A stretch of 64,000 nucleotides of DNA from BOG-908 sp965199235 (GTDB lineage: Bacteria > Pseudomonadota > Alphaproteobacteria > Acetobacterales > Acetobacteraceae). The notes beneath the pieces were generated by a model. It was not told the origin of the DNA. It saw nothing but the letters and a program-made list of their open reading frames with translations, and searched no databases. The number at the start of each line of letters is the position of its first letter. Positions within the stretch are counted from its first letter, which is position 1. The DNA lies in NCBI GenBank assembly GCA_965199235.1, contig CBDAQU010000001.1, positions 372,001 through 436,000 of the forward strand, in the 5' to 3' direction. The translations under genes were made by a program, and so were the position numbers. Below, in pieces: positions 51,677 through 59,401 of this stretch.

Positions 51677-52297
51677 ATGCATCAGCTTCCCGGCTTGCCT
51701 GACGCCGCCTTCGACCGGGCCGACCCGACACCGGACTCGGCGTTCTATCGCCAGCCGCGCTTGGTCGAGCACATCGACGAGCCGGCCATAGACGCGGTCA
51801 CGAGCGTGTACCGAGACGTGCTGCCGGGAGGCGGGGACGTGCTGGACTTGATGAGCAGCTGGGTGAGCCATCTGCCGGCCGAGGTCGCCTACGCTTCGGT
51901 CGTGGGGCACGGCATGAACGCCCAAGAGCTGGCGGCCAACCCGCGCCTGACCCGTTGGTTCGTGCAGGATCTCAACGCGTCCCCGACGCTGCCGCTGCAG
52001 ACGGGCGCGTTCGACGGCGCCTGCCTCTGCGTCTCGGTGCAGTACCTGCAGCGGCCGACGGATGTGTTTCGCGAGGTGGGCCGTGTGCTGCGGCCTGGCG
52101 CACCGTTCGTGGTGTCGTTCTCCAACCGGTGCTTTCCCACCAAGGCGGTCGCCATCTGGCGGGCGCTGGGCGGCACCGACCAGCAACGGCTGGTCGGTGC
52201 CTACATGGAGGAGGCTGGGCTGACCGGGGTGACCGAGCGAGCCTGGACGCCGGCTCGGGGTGATCCGTTGTGGGTTGTCACAGGATTTTCCTCGTGA
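51677..52297 (+). CDS. SAM-dependent methyltransferase-like protein
   Basis: A 206-residue class I methyltransferase-type protein. The SAM-binding region is GGDVLDLMSSWVSHLP, and the post-II region is FDGACLCVSVQYLQRPTDVFREVGRVLRPGAPFVVSFSNRCF, matching the family. The glycine-rich motif I is altered (DLMSSWVSH instead of DxGxGxG), as in a known small subgroup of uncharacterised methyltransferases. It starts 73 bases from the divergent PAS-LuxR gene. Substrate unknown. Confidence 0.75.
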   Translation: MHQLPGLPDAAFDRADPTPDSAFYRQPRLVEHIDEPAIDAVTSVYRDVLPGGGDVLDLMSSWVSHLPAEVAYASVVGHGMNAQELAANPRLTRWFVQDLNASPTLPLQTGAFDGACLCVSVQYLQRPTDVFREVGRVLRPGAPFVVSFSNRCFPTKAVAIWRALGGTDQQRLVGAYMEEAGLTGVTERAWTPARGDPLWVVTGFSS

Positions 52298-52828
52298 GCG
52301 AGCTTATCCGCCGGCGACGCGCGTTGCGGCGGGCCTAGGGAAGGCTCAAACTTCACCATCGGCGGCTGAGGACTTCGTGGTTTGGTGTTTTTTTGGCCAT
52401 TTCGTTTTGCGCGATGCGTTCCTCGCGGTCGGGCGTGGGTTGCCGGCGGTCGGGAGGGATGGCGTTCAGGGTGCGGCTCGGCGTGGGGTGGAGTTGCGGA
52501 TAGAGCATGAAGGGCTGTGGCTGGGCAAAGAAAGTCTTGCGGAAGCGGATTGATGGGTTGCTCGGTTACGTTCGGCAAAGCCATCGCAAGAGAACGGAAA
52601 CTGGACATTTCGCGCGAGTCCCCCCCCCAACGACTTCTGCCTAATGTGAGATCAATTCAAACCGGAGCAGCTTCTGCGTCTCTTCGACGCAGATCGTTTC
52701 CATGACCGCCACCCTTAGTCACTCCGACGATTCCAGTCTGCGTGACATTGCTCTAATCGCTGTCTCGTCTACCGCGCTCTGGCATGGTGCGAGGAATGCG
52801 GAGCCCGCTCAGAAGCGACACGTCTGGG
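52298..52828. other. 531-bp spacer without a supported gene
   Basis: Open frames here are proline- or arginine-rich shadow. Visible features are a run of nine C (52620-52628), a perfect hairpin CTGCGTC-TCTTC-GACGCAG (52674-52692) and a partial repeat A. The stretch separates housekeeping-type genes from the type VI secretion cassette. Confidence 0.6.
52717..52754 (-). repeat. Dispersed repeat A, copy 5 (partial, inverted)
   Basis: AGTCACTCCGACGATTCCAG followed by TCTGCGTGACATTGCTCT is the reverse of the first roughly 40 bases of repeat A copy 1. The rest of the repeat is missing. Confidence 0.65.
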
Positions 52829-53284
52829 CTAACGCGCTGGCTTAACCTCCAGGCATGCACCACTATCACAATCGATGTCGATTTGGAACATGTTGCCGGC
52901 CGGATGCTCGAAGATGCCAGCGAAACGGCCGTCTTGGATCGGGACCGCATCTTCCATCCAGCGAAAAGCACCCTGCACTTCTTCACCACGGATATCTTGG
53001 CGTGTGCTGATCGTATGCCGTATCGACCCGTCCGCTTCCACGACGAAAAGTGTTCCCTCTGGATGCCCGAGTTGCGCGATGATGCCGAGATATCGCCGCC
53101 CGGCGATTATCTTGACGGTCAGCCCGCTAGTATCTTCAATACGCTTCACGTCCGACGCCGAGCGCCACTCGGCCGCTATCACTCGCTCTACTGGCCAGCC
53201 TAGACGGCGGATGTCGCCAATACGCATGTCCTCGGTAATGGTGCGTCCGTCTCGGCGATACAGTACTAAGTCGGTGATAAACAT
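52829..53284 (-). CDS. Candidate immunity protein of T6SS effector cassette
   Basis: A 151-residue soluble protein of no family I recognise: MFITDLVLYRRDGRTITEDM, then WPVERVIAAEWRSASDV, and a C-terminal IFEHPAGNMFQIDIDCDSGACLEV rich in acidic residues. It follows the PAAR effector gene by 13 bases on the same strand at the distal end of the cassette, the usual place for a gene that protects kin cells by binding the toxin domain. The acidic C-terminal part could suit binding to a basic active site. The immunity role is inferred only from position. Confidence 0.55.
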   Translation of the reverse strand: MFITDLVLYRRDGRTITEDMRIGDIRRLGWPVERVIAAEWRSASDVKRIEDTSGLTVKIIAGRRYLGIIAQLGHPEGTLFVVEADGSIRHTISTRQDIRGEEVQGAFRWMEDAVPIQDGRFAGIFEHPAGNMFQIDIDCDSGACLEVKPAR

Positions 53285-53297
53285 GATCAGGTCTATC

Positions 53298-54611
53298 TCA
53301 CGGGCCGTTTTGTGGGTTGAGGATACCGCTGCCTGCGACAGAGCCGAGTGCGGTGGAGGAAGGCGGAGGAGCCCATAGGGGGGCGCTGACCGGGACGGGT
53401 TGTGGCGAGCCCACCAGCTCTAGGTTTTTGCCACCGTCGAACTGCACCTGGGTGCCGCCGCCTGGCAAGCTTCCTTGCGGACCTACGCCGCCGGTATTGA
53501 TGGTCTGTGGAGCCGTCGTGCGTACCTGGGCCACGTAACTCACATCATCTTTGTACTGTGGCTGGATCGCGAGATTGTTGCGGGCGTAGTCCTGCGATGT
53601 AATCGGGTCCTTTGTGGCCCACTGGCCGAAAGCAGGAGCGCCCTGCTCCAGAGCTTCAGCTTGGCCCTTGCTGACTGTCATATTGAATGTGGTGTTCTCC
53701 GGCACCGTTTTCGTGGTTACCACACTGCTGGGAGTCCAGGCGGGGTCCTGTTTGGCCGCCGCCATCTCTGCGTTCACGTCGTTAGATGGGCGGGTCTGCA
53801 GGATTTGCTCGCCGGGAATGGTGGTTGAGGACGTCAAAGCCGAGCCGAGCCGACCGGCTGCTGCGCCGCCTCCTAACCCGCCACCAAAACCGCCGATCGC
53901 CTGGCCCCAGGCTCCGCCGTGCACCGGGTCGATGGCGCTGCCGAGTGCGCCGCCGCCCAGCGCGCCCAGCGCGCCACCCGCAAGCCCGCCACCTGCCTGC
54001 AGCCCGAACACCCCCAGGCCGGCCCAGCCGGCGGCGGCGAACGCGGCGCCGCCTCCTGCCGCCAGGGCAACGGCGGTGCCGCCGATGGCCATGTCGCGGG
54101 CGATGGTGACGGCGATGGCCGGAACTTCGCCGCTGATGGCGGCGTAGGTGCCGGTGCCGCCGCCGATCACCACGTTGTTCGATGCGGTGGAGATGCGGGC
54201 GTCGCACACCGTATGGTCGCCGAGACGGGCGGCGGGCATGCCGTTGATGAACACGGTCGTGCTGCCGGTGGCGATCTGCTGCGGCAGGTTGTGTTCGTCG
54301 CATACCGCGACATCGGCGACCGCGCGGGCGGCCGGGCGGCCGTTGGTGAGCACGGTTGGCGAGCCCGTGGTGACCTGGCCGGTCGCGTCCCCGTAGGTGC
54401 TGCCGATGTTCATGCCCATCAGCGCGCCGCCGCCGGTGAGAGCGACCGCACCGCCGACGGCGCCCAGCACCAGCAGGTCGGAGCCACCTGTCGCCACCGT
54501 CAGCAAAGCCAGGCCTACGCCCAGCCCGATCTCGCCTCCCAGGCCGAAACCGAAGGCGGACTCGGTGTGCGCGATCGCGTCGCCGAGCCGTGCGGCGGGC
54601 AGGCCGGTCAC
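53298..54611 (-). CDS. PrePAAR-transmembrane-PAAR T6SS effector with unclassified C-terminal domain
   Basis: A 437-residue predicted effector. It opens with a prePAAR-type motif (LPAARLGDAIAHT), then a hydrophobic glycine-rich region (residues about 20-70) and a PAAR domain (TGSPTVLTNGRPAARAVADVAVC...TVFINGMPAARLGDHTVCDA). A second hydrophobic stretch covers about residues 165-245. The C-terminal 170 residues contain FGQWATKDPITSQDYARNNLAI, YVAQVRTT and PGGGTQVQF, loosely resembling NAD-consuming (TNT/ART-like) toxin tails. The PAAR tip would sit on VgrG and the hydrophobic segments would be shielded by the Eag chaperone encoded next upstream. The start is GTG at 54611. The toxic activity is unknown. 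Confidence 0.78.
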   Translation of the reverse strand: MTGLPAARLGDAIAHTESAFGFGLGGEIGLGVGLALLTVATGGSDLLVLGAVGGAVALTGGGALMGMNIGSTYGDATGQVTTGSPTVLTNGRPAARAVADVAVCDEHNLPQQIATGSTTVFINGMPAARLGDHTVCDARISTASNNVVIGGGTGTYAAISGEVPAIAVTIARDMAIGGTAVALAAGGGAAFAAAGWAGLGVFGLQAGGGLAGGALGALGGGALGSAIDPVHGGAWGQAIGGFGGGLGGGAAAGRLGSALTSSTTIPGEQILQTRPSNDVNAEMAAAKQDPAWTPSSVVTTKTVPENTTFNMTVSKGQAEALEQGAPAFGQWATKDPITSQDYARNNLAIQPQYKDDVSYVAQVRTTAPQTINTGGVGPQGSLPGGGTQVQFDGGKNLELVGSPQPVPVSAPLWAPPPSSTALGSVAGSGILNPQNGP

Positions 54612-54651
54612 GGCCTGCTGGGGATCAGGCCCCTTCGGACGAGGGGCCGCA

Positions 54652-55095
54652 TCAGGCGGGCTGCTTCCAGGCGAACTGGCTGAGCATGCTGAGAAACAGC
54701 GTGTCGTTGTTGGCGAACTCCGCCTCAGGCGCCGTGTGGGTGATGCTGATCACGCGCTGCACGGGCCGGATGGCGTAGATCTGGCGCTGCTGGATACGGC
54801 CCGCCTCGCCGCCCTGCCAGGCGAACACGATCTCTATGCAGGGCACGCCGTCCAGCCGCGCGTCGCGCCGCAGCTTCAGCGCGAAACCGGACGCCCGCGA
54901 TTTCAGGTCCTCCACCTGGCGGGAGACGAAGCTATCGAGCGTTTCGCCGTCCGGCATCTGGTTGATCGCAACCAGCGCGTTGGGCGTCATCGGTTGACCA
55001 GGCGCTGGCGGCGCCGAGTAGCCGATCATCGACCTTTCCACCCAGTTGTCCGGCACGGGAAACACGAAATCGCTGCCGTGGCAGTCCTGGGCCAT
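54652..55095 (-). CDS. Eag-type T6SS effector chaperone (DUF1795)
   Basis: A 147-residue protein of the DcrB/DUF1795 fold: SDFVFPVPDNWVERSMIGYSAP, ALVAINQMPDGETLDSFVSRQVEDLKSRASGFALKLRRDA, and ISITHTAPEAEFANNDTLFLSMLSQF. Eag proteins bind the N-terminal transmembrane helices of prePAAR effectors in the cytoplasm and help load them on VgrG. The gene directly precedes such an effector, which supports the role strongly. It starts 3 bases after the previous gene's stop, implying translational coupling. Confidence 0.85.
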   Translation of the reverse strand: MAQDCHGSDFVFPVPDNWVERSMIGYSAPPAPGQPMTPNALVAINQMPDGETLDSFVSRQVEDLKSRASGFALKLRRDARLDGVPCIEIVFAWQGGEAGRIQQRQIYAIRPVQRVISITHTAPEAEFANNDTLFLSMLSQFAWKQPA

Positions 55096-55098
55096 GGC

Positions 55099-55896
55099 TC
55101 AGTCGAACTCCGCCTCTGTCGGGTCGGCGGCCTGGGTACCATCAAATTGAGAGGCAGGCGGTGCGGTGGCGCCGCTGCCGGCGCTGCCGTCGAGCGCGTC
55201 GGCGCCGGATCCAGACCCGCCGGACACGCCCGCCATGCCGCCAAGCTTGGCCAGCACCTGGGCCAAAGCCGGCATCGACGGAATGAACGGCAGGGCGGTG
55301 AATTGTGGCGGAGCAGGGCGCGTGCCGGGCGTCAGGCCAGGCTGGGTGGCGATGCCCGCGCCGCCGGCCGACGCCGAGGAGGCTGCCGCCCCGCTGGCCA
55401 TGCTCGATGCCTGCGTCATCGCGGGGTTGCTCAGGCCGGAGCCTGCCATTGCCGCCGTGCTGCCCATCGCGGATGGGGATTGGCTCATCATCGCCTGCGC
55501 GGCCGCCATGCCCTGGGATGCCATGCCGGAATAGGCGGCGGCGCCGGAGGCGAACTGAGAGAGGGCGGCGGCGCTGAGCACGCTGGTGGCGGGCGACGAC
55601 GACGTGGTCACGCCAGAGGCCGAGGTGAAACTGCTCTGCCCCAAGGTCATCGCCTGGCCGGTGGCTTGCGAGGCTTGGGTCAGATTGCCTGCGGTTGGCG
55701 ATGCGTCGACCTGCTGCGCCTGGTTCAGCAGGCCGGAGCCTTTGCCGGTCAGCGGACCGTTGACGTATTGCGTGACCGACTGACCGGAATCGGTGATCTG
55801 GGCGAAGGACACGTCCTTCATGCCCTGCTTGGCCGCCATGATTGGGGCCGGCACCATGTTTCCGGGAAACGGCATCAGGCAAGGCAGCCCGAGCAC
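55099..55896 (-). CDS. Ala/Ser/Gly-rich protein of unknown function in VgrG cassette
   Basis: A 265-residue protein I cannot place. It begins MLGLPCLMPFPGNMVPAPIM, has a polar segment FAQITDSGQSVTQYVNGPL, then a long Ala/Ser/Gly/Met-rich stretch (residues about 60-185, for example SGAAAYSGMASQGMAAAQAM), and a C-terminal helix PSMPALAQVLAKLGG. It has no PAAR repeats or cysteine motif. It lies 22 bases after vgrG and 3 bases before eag, so it is surely made with them. The GTG at 55896 or ATG at 55875 could be the start. It might be a co-loaded effector, spike extension or adaptor. Confidence 0.6.
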   Translation of the reverse strand: MLGLPCLMPFPGNMVPAPIMAAKQGMKDVSFAQITDSGQSVTQYVNGPLTGKGSGLLNQAQQVDASPTAGNLTQASQATGQAMTLGQSSFTSASGVTTSSSPATSVLSAAALSQFASGAAAYSGMASQGMAAAQAMMSQSPSAMGSTAAMAGSGLSNPAMTQASSMASGAAASSASAGGAGIATQPGLTPGTRPAPPQFTALPFIPSMPALAQVLAKLGGMAGVSGGSGSGADALDGSAGSGATAPPASQFDGTQAADPTEAEFD

Positions 55897-55918
55897 AGCC
55901 GGCGTTCGACCAGCCGTG

Positions 55919-57856
55919 TCACGGGTTCAGGCTTATGACGGGGCCAGTCTGCAGGATGCCGCCATTGGCCATCTGTATCGATGATGCACCTTGGCCGGCA
56001 TCGGTCCTGACGGCGTTGCCGACGGTGTGCACGCCGTTGGCCGCGACCGACACGTAGTTCGGCGGCGGGCTGCCGTCGCCCTGCGAGGCATCGACCTGTG
56101 CCGCGGAGTGAAGGTGGATGCCGGTGGCGTTGAGGGTCACCACGTGGTCGGTGCCAAAATTCAGCCTTATGCCGCTGTCGTCGAGGTAGATCGAGCTGGC
56201 ACCGTGCCTGATCAGCACGCCGTCCTGCGTTTTCACGATGACGCTGTCATGCACCGTGCTCATCCACACGGTCTCGGTCGATTGCACGTGCGCGTTGCCG
56301 ACGGTAACGATGTGGTTGTTGCCAACCATCTTGGTCATGTCCTTCTGGGCGTGGAAGAACACCTCCTCCGTTCCGGCCTTGTCCTCCATGGTGAACTCGT
56401 TGAAGCCGGCGCCGCCGGGGCTGCTGGCGGTGCGGAAGGACGTGCGCTCCTTTTCGTCCGGCAGCTTGATGGACGGAATGGTGTTCGCGTTCGGCATGCA
56501 GCAGACGACCACGGGGTTGTCCGGATCACCCTCCATGAAGCAGACGCCGACCTCCATGCCGATACGCGGCAAGGTCTGCGCGCCGAAGCCGCGTCCTGCC
56601 CAGGGCTGGGCCACGCGCATCCAGCACGAGCTGCTTTCGTTGTTCTGTCCCTTGCGGTCCCAATGGAACTGCACCTTTATGCGGCCGTATCGATCCGTGT
56701 AGATTTCTTCGCCCGCCGGACCGGTTACGATCGCGCTCTGCATGCCGGGAATGACCGGCTTTTCGGAGCGTTGTTCCGGCACGAAATCGACGTTGGCAGG
56801 CAGGCAGGAAAACGTGTTCTGGTATTTCGGCGCGCCTTTGCCGACGCTCTCGAAGCTCGGGTCGGTCGCGTGGTGCACGACGGAGACGACCACGTTCTTG
56901 ACGTTCTCCGACGCGATCGGATGCGCGTCGAGCTGAAACCGCCCGCCCGGGGCCAGCGTACGCGCGTTGCCGCCGCTGGAGATCGTATCCTGCCCTTTTT
57001 CATGGCCAGCGATCAGGCGCGAACTGATGCCCTCGCCACGGTCCCTCTGTGTGTAGCGGCCAGGGAAATCGAAGATTTCGAACTGGCTGGCCTGGGGTAT
57101 GGGGGACAGTCCCGTGGTGCTGGTGACCAGAGAGTTTCCGGGGTTCTGGAAATCGTAATCGCTGGTCGTGGCCTTGCCGGAACGGAACGTCTGATGATGC
57201 GTCCAACTGGTCACGCTGTTGTGGAAGATGCCTGACGGGCTGTAGGGCAGAGTTCCATCCGTGATGTCGGTGTAGGCGTGCGCACCGTCGCACAGCATCA
57301 GCACGTGCCTCCCCTGCATGTGCTGAAAATAATAGAAAATACCTTCTTCCTCGAAAAGACGAGAAACGAAATTGAAATCCGACTCCCTGTACTGCACGCA
57401 ATACAGCCGAGGCTTGTATTCTTGTGCGAGGCCGCTGGTGTCGAAATCCTTGAAGCCCAGCTCGGTAAAGATCTGGGTGGCTATCTGAACCACGGTGTTG
57501 TTCTGGAACACGCGGCTATCCTGCCTGTGCTGCAGAAACCACAGCCATGGCACGACCACCAGCGTGAAGCTCCTCTGACCGCGGCTCATGGCCTCGCCGC
57601 CAGAGAAGGTGGCGACAAGACCGTTGAAGTTACGCCAACCGCCGCCGTCCAGCCGAAGCTGCCAGTCGACCGGCTTGGTGATCAACTGCGCAGGGTCGAT
57701 CTGATCGGTCATCGCCCTTACGCGCAGGGCGAAGCTGAACGGAGAGGACAGCGATTCGGACCCATCCATCACTTCGAGCAAGAACATGTTCTCGCCAAGC
57801 GGGGTCTGTATGGCAAGCTGCCGCTCAGTCTGGGTATAGGCTGGCGACCCGTCCAT
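55919..57856 (-). CDS. vgrG: T6SS spike protein VgrG (TssI)
   Basis: A 645-residue trimeric spike. The N-terminal phage gp27-like part is seen in TPLGENMFLLEVMDGSESLSSPFSF and FEEEGIFYYFQH. The gp5-like OB-fold contains EEIYTDRYGRIKVQFHWDRKG and SCWMRVAQPWAG, with EVGVCFMEGDPDNPVVVCCMPN. The C-terminal needle is repetitive beta-strand sequence (DGVLIRHGASSIYLDDSGIRLNFG). There is no extra C-terminal effector domain. The codon before the ATG at 57856 is TTG, but the ATG has a GGAA-type site. It heads the effector cassette. Confidence 0.94.
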   Translation of the reverse strand: MDGSPAYTQTERQLAIQTPLGENMFLLEVMDGSESLSSPFSFALRVRAMTDQIDPAQLITKPVDWQLRLDGGGWRNFNGLVATFSGGEAMSRGQRSFTLVVVPWLWFLQHRQDSRVFQNNTVVQIATQIFTELGFKDFDTSGLAQEYKPRLYCVQYRESDFNFVSRLFEEEGIFYYFQHMQGRHVLMLCDGAHAYTDITDGTLPYSPSGIFHNSVTSWTHHQTFRSGKATTSDYDFQNPGNSLVTSTTGLSPIPQASQFEIFDFPGRYTQRDRGEGISSRLIAGHEKGQDTISSGGNARTLAPGGRFQLDAHPIASENVKNVVVSVVHHATDPSFESVGKGAPKYQNTFSCLPANVDFVPEQRSEKPVIPGMQSAIVTGPAGEEIYTDRYGRIKVQFHWDRKGQNNESSSCWMRVAQPWAGRGFGAQTLPRIGMEVGVCFMEGDPDNPVVVCCMPNANTIPSIKLPDEKERTSFRTASSPGGAGFNEFTMEDKAGTEEVFFHAQKDMTKMVGNNHIVTVGNAHVQSTETVWMSTVHDSVIVKTQDGVLIRHGASSIYLDDSGIRLNFGTDHVVTLNATGIHLHSAAQVDASQGDGSPPPNYVSVAANGVHTVGNAVRTDAGQGASSIQMANGGILQTGPVISLNP

Positions 57857-58010
57857 CAAACCGTTCCACGCAATGTCGTCGGCGCATCCGGCACGCCGGC
57901 ACAGCTCGCACCGCCCTTATCAGACAGGATTTGCACTTGCGAAGGCTTAACAGGCAAGCCGATTTCTGGCGCGCAGATGATTATGCAAGGAACGGGCATG
58001 CAGGCGATGG

Positions 58011-58706
58011 TCATGCCATGGCGCTGTCGCTGGTTTCGATGACCAGCGTCACGGCACCGATCGGCCGCTCCGTGCCGCCGATGCCGATTGCTGCGACCAC
58101 GGAACCGATACGCTGCAAAAGATCGACGCAGACCGGCATCACGAAGCCGGCGACGGGAGATCGCCGGTGTCCGTTGCTGCCCAGCCCAAGCGAGCGGGCT
58201 GGATTGTTTCGCGGCTGTTGCGGCAGCCACCCACGCTTCTGACGCGTCTGCTGCTGGCCGGCCTGGGATGCGGCCTCGCTGCTGCGAACGATGGCAAGGC
58301 CGCCCAGATCGCGACATGCCGCAAACACCACGCCAGTGCCGAAATAGGTCGCATCGGCTGCTTCGTTGACGTCCCGGTAATCCACGATTTCAGTTTGGAC
58401 TGCAACCTCCTCGGTCGCCTTGTCCGGCGGCGGCGCCAGGGTCACCGTCCCGACCATAACGCCTCTTCCGGTCGAGGGCCCATGAAGGGCGTTTCTTGCC
58501 CGGAAAAGCAGCCGCACCCTGTCTTCCATGCCGGCGCCTGGCATCCGAAGAACCTGAATCTCCTCCTCGTCGGCGTTGCGCAGCATCGCTACGTCGATAC
58601 CGCCGCCGAAACGGCCATGCAGCACCTGCTCGAAGGCAGAGTCGATGCCTTCCAGCAAAGCCTGCGCCTCCGCCTCCGACAACTGTATGCCCTGCTCATC
58701 CGCCAT
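58011..58706 (-). CDS. Unknown protein between hcp and vgrG
   Basis: A 231-residue soluble protein: MADEQGIQLSEAEAQALLEG leads into GIDVAMLRNADEEEIQVLRMPG, then DRVRLLFRARNALHGPS, and a C-terminal part with MPVCVDLLQRIGSVVAAIGIGGTERPIGAVTLVIETSD. No domain name comes to mind. Location between hcp and vgrG on the same strand suggests a T6SS accessory or cargo. A frame upstream reaches 58751 but the ATG at 58706 fits better. A 154-base gap to vgrG holds no feature I can identify. Confidence 0.5.
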   Translation of the reverse strand: MADEQGIQLSEAEAQALLEGIDSAFEQVLHGRFGGGIDVAMLRNADEEEIQVLRMPGAGMEDRVRLLFRARNALHGPSTGRGVMVGTVTLAPPPDKATEEVAVQTEIVDYRDVNEAADATYFGTGVVFAACRDLGGLAIVRSSEAASQAGQQQTRQKRGWLPQQPRNNPARSLGLGSNGHRRSPVAGFVMPVCVDLLQRIGSVVAAIGIGGTERPIGAVTLVIETSDSAMA

Positions 58707-58799
58707 CAAAATGCCAAAAACAGAAAAGCGCGGCGGAAGCGCCTTTGGCACTCCCCCGCCGCGCCCTCATGTGACAAGGTTTTCCCGAAGCGGAGACGA

Positions 58800-59288
58800 C
58801 TAGCCAGCCGACTGCGCAATCGCCTGGTCGTAGCTGGCGCGCAGCGGCGTCTGGTTGCCCGCGGCGTCCTCCTTGATGTAGTTCACCTGCTTGGCCGTGA
58901 AATTCAACGTCAGCGTCTCGTTCGGACGGTCTCCGCTGGAGCCGGCGGTGAAGCCGGACAGAATGGTGTTGGTCAGGATGTACTGGCAGTAGGTCGTGCC
59001 CGGGTTGCCGGTGTTGACCAGGTCGATCGTCGCCGTCATCGGCTTCTTGCCCGATGTTGCCGCCTGATACAGGGCAGCGTGCGAGCTGTCGCTGATCTTG
59101 GTGAGCGTGACTTCGGACAGGTTCGGTTCGGACGCTTCGCGGTTGGACGCCGCACCGACCGTGGTGCTGACGCTGCGGTTGACCGACCAGTGCATCGAGG
59201 TGATGTCCATCCAGCCGATGTGGTCGCTCTGGGTCGCATCGCCGGTGATGGTCTGATCGCCGCCGACAAGATTCAGGTAGATAGGCAT
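58800..59288 (-). CDS. hcp: T6SS tube protein Hcp (TssD)
   Basis: A 162-residue Hcp protein that stacks as hexameric rings to form the inner tube. MPIYLNLVGGDQTITGDATQ, the SGWMDITSMHW-type strand (HIGWMDITSMHW), the VTLTKISDSSHAALYQAATSGKKPMTATIDLV core, and the C-terminal ETLTLNFTAKQVNYI strand define it. AGAAGGATCAATCT lies just before the ATG. It sits 113 bases from tssH on the same strand. Confidence 0.9.
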   Translation of the reverse strand: MPIYLNLVGGDQTITGDATQSDHIGWMDITSMHWSVNRSVSTTVGAASNREASEPNLSEVTLTKISDSSHAALYQAATSGKKPMTATIDLVNTGNPGTTYCQYILTNTILSGFTAGSSGDRPNETLTLNFTAKQVNYIKEDAAGNQTPLRASYDQAIAQSAG

Positions 59289-59401
59289 AGATTGATCCTT
59301 CTTCGGTATGAACGCGTGGTTGGCGTTTCGGTTAACACGGACTCGCTTGGGTCGTCCTGGCCAGCCGGACGTGCGGAACGGACAAATGCGGGGGCTGGCC
59401 G

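Noticed and set aside
52201..52608. Proline-rich minus-strand frame (136 codons) in the 52.3-kb spacer
   Set aside because: It overlaps the methyltransferase end, is low complexity and has no start-site support.
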